Origin: CAVXGU01 sp963761615
Lineage (GTDB): Bacteria > Acidobacteriota > Vicinamibacteria > Vicinamibacterales > CAVVIG01
Assembly: GCA_963761615.1 (NCBI GenBank)
Contig: CAVXGU010000003.1
Coordinates: forward strand, 310,001 to 374,000
Length of the DNA stretch: 64,000 nucleotides
Direction of reading: 5' to 3'
Shown: in pieces, positions 25,684 to 34,800 of the stretch
How the letters are laid out: each line of letters begins with the position of its first letter
Position numbering within the stretch: position 1 is the first letter of the stretch
The notes under the pieces: generated by a model
Told to the model about the DNA's origin: nothing
Seen by the model: the letters and a program-made list of their open reading frames with translations, nothing else
The model's database searches: none
Program-made: the position numbers and the translations under genes

Positions 25684-28425
25684 CGCGCGACGTGCAGCGC
25701 CTGCGCGGCGGCCGGGACGACGCGGTTGCCGCCCTCGGCCTTGGCCTGATAGAGCGCGGCGTCGGCGGCCTTGAGGAGATCCTGCACGCTCGAGCCGTGC
25801 TCGGGGAAGGCCGCAACGCCGGCCGAGACGGCGGTCGACGAGATCGCGCTGCCGCGGTGGTGAATGGTGGCGGCATACACGGCCGTGCGGATCTCGTCGG
25901 CGCGGGCCACGGCGTCGGCGAGCGTCGTCTCCGGCAAGATCAGCAGGAACTCGTCGCCGCCCCAGCGGCACGCGACGTCGCTCGATCGGAGCTTGGTGCG
26001 GAAGAGCGCGCCGACGCTCCTTAGCAGTTCGTCGCCCGCGTGATGTCCGAACGTGTCGTTGACGGCCTTGAAGTCGTCGAAGTCCATCAGGATGAGCGCG
26101 AGCTGGCGCTTCGACCGGTGCGCGCGGACGATCTCGCGCTCGAGCGATTCTTCCAGATACCAGCGGTTGAAGAGCCCGGTGAGCTGATCGCGGATCGACT
26201 GGCGGCGCAGACGATCCCGCAGCCGGAGGTTCGCGAGCGCCAGCGCGGACGCTTCCGCAATCGCCTCGACGAGGCGCCGGGTCTCGGCCGTGTTCAACGC
26301 CGTCGCGCCCGACGCGTGCAGGACGCCCAGCGGCTCGCCCTGCGCCACCATCGGCACGCAGAGGCACGGCGGCCTGGATTCGTCGCGCGCGTGGGCGCAG
26401 AGCAGCGCCCCGTCCTCGGACACGGCGTGCACGCGGCCGCGACGCAGGGCCCAGCAGTCCTCCGGGGCGAACGCCGCTTCGTACGACACGGTCTCGCCCC
26501 AGGCGCCCACGGTTTCGAGCAGCCCGGCCGTGCCGGCGAACAGGCAGAGCGCCCCCGAGGTGCCCGGCAGGAGCTGCCGGGCGAATCTCGTGGTCACCGC
26601 GTACGCCTCGGGCGCGCTCACGCAGGCGTGCAGGAGTTCGCTGAGCTCGTTGAGCAGCGTGATCTCGCGGCTGCGTCCCTCGAGCTCGTCCACCCAGTTG
26701 CCCAGGCTGGCGTTGGCGCGCTCGATCGCTTCCTGATCGGCCTTGCGGTCGGTGATGTCTCGCAGCATCGCCAGCAGCGCGGGCCCCTCCTCGAGGGTGA
26801 CGAACTCGGTCGAGCAGAGGCCGACCCGGTCGCGGCCCGACTTGGTGCGAAACCGGATCTCGACGTTCCGCAGCGGCACCTCGGCCAGCAGGTCCGGGGC
26901 CGGCTCCTGTTCCGTGCCCGGCCAGAGGCCGGGCCGATCGAATCGGCTGCTCGACGATGTCGTCCGGCAGGAGCTCGGTCATCTGGAGAAAGGCGTCGTT
27001 GACCTCGATCACGCGCCGGTCCGTGCGCCGGACGAGCGCGATGGCGTCGGGAATGGACCGGAAGAGCCCGGAGAACTTCGCTTCCGACAGCCGCAGCGCC
27101 GATTCGCTGCGCTGGCGATCCTCGGCCGCGGCGAGCATGCTGGCGACGGTCTGCAGCAGGTGGCCGTCCTCGGCCGTGAACGCGGTCCGGCGATCCGAGT
27201 AGATACAGACGATCCCGTGGGCGCGGCTGGTGCCCCGGACGGCGACCAGCGCGGCGCTGATCACGCCGTGTCCCCCCAGGCGCGGATCCGGGGCGCCCGG
27301 CTCGCCGGCCAGGTCGTCGACGAGCACCGGGCGGTCGGAGGCGAGCGCCCGCGCGAACAGCGCGGTGCTCCCCGACAGCTCCTTGCCGCGGTCGGGTCCG
27401 ATGGTCGACACGAACGCCGGGCCGTCGCCCTGCGGCTCGATGAATTCACCCCAGGCGGCCGCCAGGCTGGCGACGACCAGGCCGACGGCCTCCTCGCGGA
27501 CGGCCTGCGGATCGCCGGCCGACGTCAGCGCGCGCTGGCCCAGGTCCGCGACGTTCGCACGCTGCAGGCTCCGCTGCCGGAGCTGCCATTCGGCCTGCCG
27601 GCGGTCGCGGTCCGCGCGATCGAGCGATCGCGCGACGCGGAAGATGACGACCGAGAAGAACACGGTGAGCTCGAAGACGAGCAGGGCGGTGCCGGTCGAG
27701 GCGTCGTACCAGCGACGCCGCTGCCCCTCGAGCGCCAGCCACCCGAGGACGGCTGGCGCGAGGAGCACCGCCGCGGGCATGGAGCGCGCGAGCATGCCGC
27801 CCGCCGTGTCGCTCGTCGCGACCTGGAGCAGGCCGCGGTCCGGCTGGTCGAACAGCACGGCCGTGCCCGCGAGGAAGAGGGCGATCGACTCCTGAATCGG
27901 GACGGGGCGCCGCGGGTCCGTGGCGTAGAGCAGCGGCACGCCGTAGAGATAGCCGAACAGCACCGTCAGGGCGGCGAGCACCACGCCGCACCCGAGCACC
28001 TGGGAGGGGCGCAGGCCGCTCGCGAGCTCCCAGTCGATCGTCAGCAGGCTGAGGCCGAGGAGCGCCAGCGCGATGGCGGACTGAATCGGCAGCGACGTGG
28101 TTTCGGCCCACAGGCCATGCCCGGTCGGAGCGTCGTTCCAGATCGCCGCAACGAGCACGAAGACGACGACCGTCGCCGCGAGCAGGGCGCTCGCTCGGCG
28201 CCAGCGACGCTCGTCGCCTGCGTGGCGCAGCCACAACGACGCGCCGCCCAGCAGCAGCATCCACGCCGTTCCCGTCGTCACCGCGATCGGCTGCACGAGC
28301 GGCGCCAGCACGGCCTGCGTCAGCCGTCCGACGAGGGCGAGCGACGAGACCAGGACGACGGCCATCGCCAGCCATCGGGAGACGGCTCTCAGGCGCGACG
28401 TCAGGTCGGGGCGGGTCGTCGGCAT
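25680..28425 (-). CDS. Membrane GAF-PAS-GAF diguanylate cyclase, one frameshift
   Basis: About 914 aa after one correction; start ATG 28425, with ATG 28470 possible. The N-terminal 280 residues hold about eight hydrophobic helices (WLAMAVVLVSSLALVGRL, ALLAATVVVFVLVAAIW, VVLAALTVLFGYLYGVPLLY). Then come a GAF domain, a PAS domain (LFRSIPDAIALVRRTDRRVI), another GAF and a C-terminal GGDEF with CRWGGDEFLL plus an RSSD I-site. The frame breaks inside the PAS domain at 26940-26944. Reading GAATC as GATC gives EQPIDRPGLWPGTEQEPAPD and a continuous PAS domain. It would make c-di-GMP in response to a cytoplasmic or membrane signal. Confidence 0.85.
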
Positions 28426-28433
28426 GGAGTGCC

Positions 28434-28453
28434 GCTCGGCGCGGGCGCCGAGC
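28434..28453. repeat. 20-base GC-rich hairpin near the GGDEF gene start
   Basis: GCTCGGCGC and GCGCCGAGC are perfect arms around GG. It lies just upstream of the chosen ATG (28425) and inside the leader or N-terminus if the upstream start is used. It could restrict ribosome access. No ligand-binding fold is evident. Confidence 0.5.
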
Positions 28454-28618
28454 GAAATAGCAAATGACATTCCGCGCACGGGCGGGCAGGGAACGGTCAG
28501 GAACGCGCAGCACGGCGCGGCTGAGCCGCGTGGCAGGACACCGCGACTCGGGGACGCCGATTACGCTCCTGGCGGGAGGCGGACGTTCCTGTCGTTGAGC
28601 GCGTGGACGCGCGCGGCA

Positions 28619-29698
28619 TCAGGACGGCGGTTCGTGCGTGCAGAGCGGATCTTCGGCGAGGGGATCGCCGGTGGCCGAGAACGCGCGCGATCGCGAGCCG
28701 CCGCAGAGCCAGCGATACTCGCAACGCCCGCATCGTCCGCCGAACGCTCCGGGATCCCGCAGGTCCCGGAAGAGCGGCGAGGTCCGGTACACGTCGACGA
28801 GGTCGTCGCGGCGGACGTTGCCGGCGGGGATCTCGAGGAAGCCGGACGGGCAGATTGCGCCGGTGTGCGAGACGAACACGATGCCGTTGCCGTCGCGGAT
28901 GCCGGCCGCCGCGTGCGTATGGCCCCCGCCTGGCGCAGGCGCCGCGCCCGCCTCGCGCCGCTTCTCGATCACGACGCGCCGCAGCTGAGGCGCCTCGGTC
29001 GTGGTCACGATCAGACCGCCGCGGCCGGGCGGGCCGGAGAGGCCCGCGACCCAGTGCAGCAGGCGCTCGGCGCGCTCTGGCGAGACGGGCTGCAGCACCT
29101 GTCCGCGGCCTACCGAGACGAGGAAGAAGAGGCTCCAGCGCGCGGCGCCCATCGCCTTCACGCGCTCGTGGACGGCCGGCAGCTCGTCGATCGTCTCGGC
29201 GCAGACGAGCGTGTTCACCTGGAAGGGCAGCCCGACCTCCCGCGCGACCGCCGCCGCGTCCATCGTCCGCTCGTAGGTGCCGGGAATGCCGCGGATGGCG
29301 TCGTGGCTCGCCGCCGAGGATCCGTCGAGGCTCAGCGAGATGGCCTCGACGCCTGAGGCCTCGAGCCGGCGGAGCGAGTCGGCCGTCAGCAGCGGCGTCG
29401 CACTCGGCGCGACCGACACGCCGAGGCCCAGCCCGCGTGCGGTCGCGACGAGCTCGAAGAGGTCGCGACGCTTCAGCGGGTCGCCGCCGGTCAGAACCAC
29501 GTGGGGCAGCGGCTCACCGAAAGCGGCGACGCGCTGGAGGAGCCTCCGGCCCTCCGCGGTGGTGAGCTCGTCCGGATCGGGCTCGGGGGCGGCTTCCGCG
29601 CGGCAGTGCCGGCACGCGAGATCGCACGCGCGCGTGATCTCCCAGTACACCCGCTGCGGCCGCTCGGCGAAGACCGCCGCTTTCTCCATCGGGACCAT
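28619..29698 (-). CDS. Radical SAM/SPASM protein (TIGR04053-like)
   Basis: 359 aa from ATG 29698. The radical SAM cluster motif C-x3-C-x2-C is at Cys25, Cys29 and Cys32 (ITRACDLACRHCRAEA), followed by the GGDPL motif (VVLTGGDPLKRRDLFELV). The C-terminal SPASM region has Cys residues in GAICPSGFLEIPAGNVR and GRCGRCEYRWLCGGSRSR, for auxiliary Fe-S clusters. It matches the group of radical SAM proteins related to haem- and peptide-modifying enzymes such as AhbD and PqqE. No precursor peptide or haem genes are adjacent, so the substrate is unknown. It is divergent from ada. Confidence 0.85.
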   Translation of the reverse strand: MVPMEKAAVFAERPQRVYWEITRACDLACRHCRAEAAPEPDPDELTTAEGRRLLQRVAAFGEPLPHVVLTGGDPLKRRDLFELVATARGLGLGVSVAPSATPLLTADSLRRLEASGVEAISLSLDGSSAASHDAIRGIPGTYERTMDAAAVAREVGLPFQVNTLVCAETIDELPAVHERVKAMGAARWSLFFLVSVGRGQVLQPVSPERAERLLHWVAGLSGPPGRGGLIVTTTEAPQLRRVVIEKRREAGAAPAPGGGHTHAAAGIRDGNGIVFVSHTGAICPSGFLEIPAGNVRRDDLVDVYRTSPLFRDLRDPGAFGGRCGRCEYRWLCGGSRSRAFSATGDPLAEDPLCTHEPPS

Positions 29699-29791
29699 GA
29701 TAAGCCCGCCCGAACCCCGAGAGGGAGCCTGTACAATTCCCCCGCAAGCCCCGGATAGCCTCCGGATCCCCGGCGCGGGCATCCTGTCCGC

Positions 29792-30844
29792 ATGATGATC
29801 ATGCCGCTCGCGGCCACGACCGATCGATGGAACGACGTCCTCTCCCGCAACCCTGACGCGACCTTCGTGTACGCCGTCAGCTCGACCGGCATCTACTGCC
29901 GTCCGTCCTGCCCCAGCCGGAAGCCGAAGCGTCCCCGGGTGGTGTTCTTCGACACACCGGACGAGGCCGAGCGCGCGGGCTATCGCGCGTGCCAACGGTG
30001 CAAGCCGCGCGAGGCCGCGGTCGTGGATCCGTGGCTCGACAAGGTCCGCCGCGCCTGCGTGTACCTCTCGAATGTCGACGGACACCTGCCGCTCGCCGCG
30101 CTCGCCGCGCGTCTCGGCGGCAGCCCCTACCACCTCCAGCGCAACTTCACGCGGATCGTCGGGATCTCACCGCGCGAGTACGCCGAGGCCCGGCGGATGG
30201 AGAAGGTCCGCGCGGCGCTGCGCCGCGACGGCGACGTGACGAGCGCGGTGGTCGACGCCGGATACGGGTCGAGCAGCCGCTTCTACGAGCGTGCGACGGC
30301 GAAGCTGGGGATGACGCCGTCGGCCTACAAGAAGGGCGGCGAGGGTCTGACCATCCGCTACGCGATCGTCGAGTCGCCGGTCGACCTGGTGCTCGTCGCC
30401 GCCACCGATCGCGGCGTCTGCCGGATCGCGATGGGGTCGGGCAGGGACTCGCTGGTCCGCGGGCTCGCGCGCGAATACCCGGCGGCGCGGATCGAGGAGG
30501 ACGCGCGCGGGGTGGGGCGGTGGACCACGGCCGTCCTGGCCCACCTGGCCGGAAGACGCCCGCGGCTCGATCTGCCGCTGGACATTCGAGCCACGGCCTT
30601 CCAGCAGCTGGTGTGGGAGGCGCTGCGCGCGATTCCGTACGGGGAGACGCGCACCTATGGAGATGTGGCCCGCGCGATCGGGCGTCCCGGTGCCGTCCGC
30701 GCGGTGGCGCGCGCGTGCGCGGCGAACCCGGCGGCCCTGGCCATCCCGTGCCACCGGGTCATGCCGAAGACCGGCGGGGCCGGCGGGTATCGGTGGGGCC
30801 AGGCGAGGAAACAGCGCCTTCTCGCCCGCGAGCGCCGGGCCTGA
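29792..30844 (+). CDS. ada: Bifunctional Ada: DNA phosphotriester/O6-alkylguanine methyltransferase and AraC-type activator
   Basis: 350 aa. The N-terminal Ada zinc domain has Cys36, Cys40, Cys67 and Cys70 (GIYCRPSCPSRKP and YRACQRCKP), equivalent to Cys38/42/69/72 of E. coli Ada. An AraC helix-turn-helix follows (LAALAARLGGSPYHLQRNFT). The C-terminal methyltransferase domain has AIPCHRVMPKTG with active Cys320. Length and order match E. coli Ada. It repairs methylated DNA and, once methylated at the N-terminal Cys, activates adaptive-response genes. A TACAAT at 29732-29737 may be its -10 element. Confidence 0.95.
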   Translation: MMIMPLAATTDRWNDVLSRNPDATFVYAVSSTGIYCRPSCPSRKPKRPRVVFFDTPDEAERAGYRACQRCKPREAAVVDPWLDKVRRACVYLSNVDGHLPLAALAARLGGSPYHLQRNFTRIVGISPREYAEARRMEKVRAALRRDGDVTSAVVDAGYGSSSRFYERATAKLGMTPSAYKKGGEGLTIRYAIVESPVDLVLVAATDRGVCRIAMGSGRDSLVRGLAREYPAARIEEDARGVGRWTTAVLAHLAGRRPRLDLPLDIRATAFQQLVWEALRAIPYGETRTYGDVARAIGRPGAVRAVARACAANPAALAIPCHRVMPKTGGAGGYRWGQARKQRLLARERRA

Positions 30845-30871
30845 CGGTGCCGCCAGCCCGGACGGTCTGCG

Positions 30872-31399
30872 CTACTTGCGCTGGGCCGTCGGCGGCAGCA
30901 GGCCGTTGATGCGCAGGTAGACCGACAGCGTCGCGTAGTGATCGATCAGATCGTTGGTCACTTCGAGCGCCGCGGCGAATCGCGTGGTGTTGCGGGCCCC
31001 GAACAGCTTCACCGGCTCGCTCATCTTCGCGTCGGTCAGCGTCGCGAACGCCTTCTTGCAGAATTCCATCGACGCCTGCAGCCCGTTGACGAGCTGATCC
31101 TTGTCGGTCTCCGCCACTCTGGCGGCCGGCGGCGGCATCATGTCGCCGACGCGCGCGCACGCGAAGTTGTTCACCTGTGCGATGTGCGCCATCGTCGCGC
31201 CGACGGTCATGCCTTCCGGCGTCGGATGGTAGGTGTACTTGTCCTGGGGAAATTCCTGCGCGGTCGCCACGAGATTCTTCGCGTAGCTGTCGAGGACCGC
31301 GCGCAGCTCGGTCGACACGGGATCGGCCGGCGCGCCCTGCGCCCACGCCGCTGCCGGAACGACGCCACAGAGAAGTGCCATCCAGATCACACGCTTCAT
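30872..31399 (-). CDS. Secreted DinB-fold protein
   Basis: 175 aa. A signal peptide (IWMALLCGVVPAAAWAQ) precedes a four-helix DinB/YfiT-type domain: MTVGATMAHIAQVNNFACAR with a conserved His, and EVTNDLIDHYATLSVYLRIN with a second His. These His are in positions typical of the metal-binding triad. DinB-like proteins in bacilli are thiol-dependent transferases, but this one is exported and its activity is unknown. It ends 27 bases from the end of ada, on the opposite strand. Confidence 0.85.
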   Translation of the reverse strand: MKRVIWMALLCGVVPAAAWAQGAPADPVSTELRAVLDSYAKNLVATAQEFPQDKYTYHPTPEGMTVGATMAHIAQVNNFACARVGDMMPPPAARVAETDKDQLVNGLQASMEFCKKAFATLTDAKMSEPVKLFGARNTTRFAAALEVTNDLIDHYATLSVYLRINGLLPPTAQRK

Positions 31400-31734
31400 G
31401 CCGCGCCTCCTCGCATCCCGGATACCGTCGCGCTTCGCCCACGTGCGGGCTCAGCCATGGAACGACGAATGCATCAGCATGATTGCATGAGCTGGCGATC
31501 AGCTCCAAATGCATTCGTTCTGTACAGAATGACGACCCACGCGCACTGTTGAGTGAACTTTTTTCGCCATCGAGAAATTCTTTCGCGCAGACGAACGTGG
31601 GAAAGCGACAGAGATGCCGTGTGGCGGTGATCTGCATGCAACAACGGACGGAATTGTCGAGCCGGCAGCGGGCGATCCGCGAAACGTCGCTCGCGCTCAA
31701 TCCTGCGCGCTCGCGTTTGCGAAGCTGAGCCGTG

Positions 31735-31769
31735 GTGATCGGTCGCATCACGATGCTGTGATCGATCAC
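31735..31769. promoter_or_regulatory. Paired palindromes, candidate operator for the synthase operon
   Basis: Two inverted repeats share the half-site GTGAT/ATCAC: an interrupted one at 31735-31751 and the perfect 12-base palindrome GTGATCGATCAC at 31758-31769. They lie 30-60 bases upstream of the predicted -35 box. Spacing and symmetry suggest a dimeric regulator, but none is encoded in the operon. Confidence 0.5.
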
Positions 31770-31797
31770 GAATTCTCGTCGACGCGCGCGAATGTGA

Positions 31798-31827
31798 TTG
31801 TTCGTTGTTACGCGCGCTTGCTATAGT
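31798..31827 (+). promoter_or_regulatory. Candidate sigma-70 promoter of the synthase operon
   Basis: TTGTTC (31798-31803) and TATAGT (31822-31827) are separated by 18 bases. This places a transcript start near 31834, some 55 bases before the first codon. It is the best -35/-10 pair in the AT-rich region. Confidence 0.5.
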
Positions 31828-31889
31828 CGCGGTCTGGGCGCAAAGAAGACCGCGAGTGGTTTGTCGGCGCGCCTGCATGGTGACGACCC

Positions 31890-34800
31890 GTGGAGATGCC
31901 ACCACGGCTGATCGGAATCACGCCGTTTGAACGACCCGATCCCTCGCTCGCCGAAGCGCTCATCAGGGGAGGCGCGCTCGGCGTCTTGGATCTCGGACGC
32001 GATCGCTTGCGATCGGTGGAAGCACTGGACCAGATCGCGCGTCGCGTGTCTCGCTTCGGCGTCCGCATTCCCGACGGCCTGACCAACAGTTCGTTCGAGC
32101 TTCCCGACAACGCTGCGACGATCCTCGTCTGCGACGCGTCGGCGATCGCCGCGCTCGGTCCGCGACGGGTTCTCGTCCAGGTGTCGACGATCGCCGCCGC
32201 ACGTGCGGCCGTCGCGGCCGGCGCCGGCGGCCTGATCGCGAAAGGCTGCGAGAGCGGCGGTCTCGTCTCGGAGGAGACCAGCTTCGTTCTCCTCCAGCGC
32301 CTCGTCGCCGAGGGCTTCGGCGTCCCGATCTGGGTCCAGGGCGGCGTCGGCCTGCACACCGTGGGCGCGTGCCTCGCCGGCGGCGCGTACGGCGTCGTGC
32401 TCGATTCGCAGCTCGCGCTCCTCGCCGAGTCGTCGCTGCCGCCATCGATCAAGGACGTGATCGCCGCCGCCGACGGCAGCGAGACGACGATCGACGGCGG
32501 CCGCCGCGTGCATGCGAGGCTGGCGCTGCCGGTGGGGCAGGACGCGGTGTTCGCGCGGCCGCTGGCGGCACGGTTCCAGACGGCGCGCCGGCTGGTGCGC
32601 GGCCTCCTCCAGGCCGCCGACGGGCACCTCCGGCAGGCCCGGGCGCTCGACCCGCTCGGGTCCGGATCGCCGTTCTGCGCCGATCACGGGCTCCGGTATC
32701 CAATCGCGCAGGGGCCGATGACGCGCGTCTCCGACCGCGCCCCCTTTGCGGGGGCGGTCGCCGAGGCCGGCGCGCTGCCGTTCCTGGCGCTGTCCCTGAT
32801 GCGCGCGCCCGAGGTGCGCGCGCTGCTCGCCGAGACGCGCGATCGGCTGGGCGAGCGCCCCTGGGGCGTCGGGATCCTCGGATTCGTGCCGCCCGAGCTC
32901 CGCGACGAACAGCTGGCCGTCGTCCGCGAGTTCCGGCCGTCGGTCGCGCTGATCGCCGGGGGCCGCCCCGGCCAGGCCAGGGCGCTCGAGGACACGGGCA
33001 TCGCCACCTACCTGCACGTGCCGTCGCCGGGGCTGCTCGATCAGTTCCTGAAGGACGGCGCACGCCGCTTCGTCTTCGAGGGGCGCGAGTGCGGCGGCCA
33101 CGTCGGACCGCGCACGAGCTTCGTGCTCTGGGACACCGTGGTGGAGCGCCTGCTGGCCGAGCCGTCGCTCGACGGGACGAGCGCGGTGTTCGCCGGCGGC
33201 ATCCACGACGGGCGGTCCGCCGCGATGGTCGCCGCGCTGGCGGCGCCGCTGGCCGCGCGCGGCGCCCGGATTGGGGTTCTGGCCGGCACGGCCTATCTCT
33301 TCACGGAGGAAGCGGTGGCCTCGGGCGCGATCCTGCCCGGCTACCAGCAGGCGGCGCTCGAGTGCGACGACACGACGCTCCTCGAGACTGGCCCGGGCCA
33401 CTCGACGCGCTGCGCGGAGAGCGACTACGTGCGCGCCTTCCGCGCCGAGCGCGCGCGTCTGGAAGGGGAAGGCGTCGAGCCGCGCGCGATGTGGGAGGCC
33501 CTCGAGCAGCTCAACCTCGGGCGGCTCCGCATGGCCGCCAAGGGCCTGGTGCGCGACGGCAGCGAGGTCCACGCGATCGAGGAGCACGTCCAGCGCCGCG
33601 ACGGCATGTTCATGATCGGCCAGGTGGCGGCCCTGCGCCGGGCGACGTGCTCGGTCGCCGCGCTCCACGACGAGATCAGCGCCGGGAGCACGCGCGTCCT
33701 GGCACAGGCGCCGACCGTCGGGGCGCCGGCAGGACATCAGACCGACGTCGCGATCATCGGGATGGCGTCGCTCTTTCCGGGCGCGCCCGATCTGCCCTCG
33801 TTCTGGGCCAACATCGTCGCCGGCCGCAACAGCATCACCGAGGTGCCGCCCGAGCGCTGGAACGCGGACACCTATTACGATCCGCACGGAACCGGCGACA
33901 AGACGCCGTCGAAGTGGGGCGGGTTCCTCGCCGACGTGCCGTTCGACCCCGCCGCGTACGGCATCCCGCCCCGCTCACTCGCCGCCATCGAGCCGGTGCA
34001 GCTCCTGGCGCTCGAGGTCGCGCGCCGCGCGCTGGACGATGCGGGGTACGGAGACCGCCCGTTCGATCGCGAACGGGCGTCGGTGATCTTCGGCGCCGAG
34101 GCGGGCACGGAGCTGTCCGCTGGGTACGGTTTCCGCGCCCGGCACCCGCAGATGCTCGGTCCGCTGCCCGACGCGCTCGATGCCGCCCTGCCGCGGCTGA
34201 CCGAGGACTCCTTCGCCGGCGTCCTGGCGAACGTGATTGCCGGGCGTATCGCGAACCGCCTCGACCTCGGCGGCGTGAACTATACGGTCGATGCCGCCTG
34301 TGCCTCGTCGCTCGCGGCGGTGGACGCGGCCTGCAAGGAGCTCGTCGCCGGGACGAGCGATCTCGTCCTGTGCGGCGGCGCCGACCTCCACAACTCCGTG
34401 GACGACTACCTGCTGTTCGCCAGCGTGCACGCGCTGTCGCCGACCGGGCAGTGCCGTCCCTTCGACGCCGCGGCCGACGGCATCGCGCTGGGCGAGGGCG
34501 TGGCCGCGGTGGTGCTCAAGCGCCTCGTCGACGCCGAACGGGACGGCGACCGGATCTACGCCGTGATCAAGGGCGTGGGCGGATCGAGCGACGGCAAGAG
34601 CCTTGGCCTCACCGCGCCCCGGAAGGACGGTCAGCTCCGCGCGATCGAGCGTGCGTACGAGCGCGCGGGCGTCTCGCCCGCCGACGTCGGACTCGTGGAA
34701 GCGCACGGCACGGGCACGGTCGTCGGCGACCGCACCGAGCTCGCCGCACTCACCGACATCTGGAGCGGGGCCGGCGCCCTGCCCGGCACGGTGACGCTGG

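Larger units (their letters stand above)
31400..31889. other. 490-base AT-richer control region upstream of the synthase cluster
   Basis: The longest gene-free stretch in the window. It is clearly less GC-rich than its surroundings, especially 31480-31560 and 31730-31830. It contains two GTGAT...ATCAC palindromes and a likely promoter (listed separately). The short open frames here have no recognisable protein features. The part near 31400 would also serve the divergent DinB gene. Confidence 0.6.

Noticed and set aside
5065..26944. Programmed ribosomal frameshifting as the cause of the five breaks
   Set aside because: The genes are unrelated, the sites lack slippery heptamers, and one break lies in a signal peptide. 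A shared GATC to GAATC change is simpler.
24322..28479. A 1385-residue fusion of the sensor N-terminus with the SnoaL-like protein
   Set aside because: Read-through after the frameshift at 26940. The correct frame continues into PAS, GAF and GGDEF domains.
31480..31830. Small open frames or an RNA gene in the gap before the synthase operon
   Set aside because: Short frames have no start signals or recognisable sequence, and no tRNA-like or riboswitch-like fold could be seen. Promoter and operator signals explain the region better.
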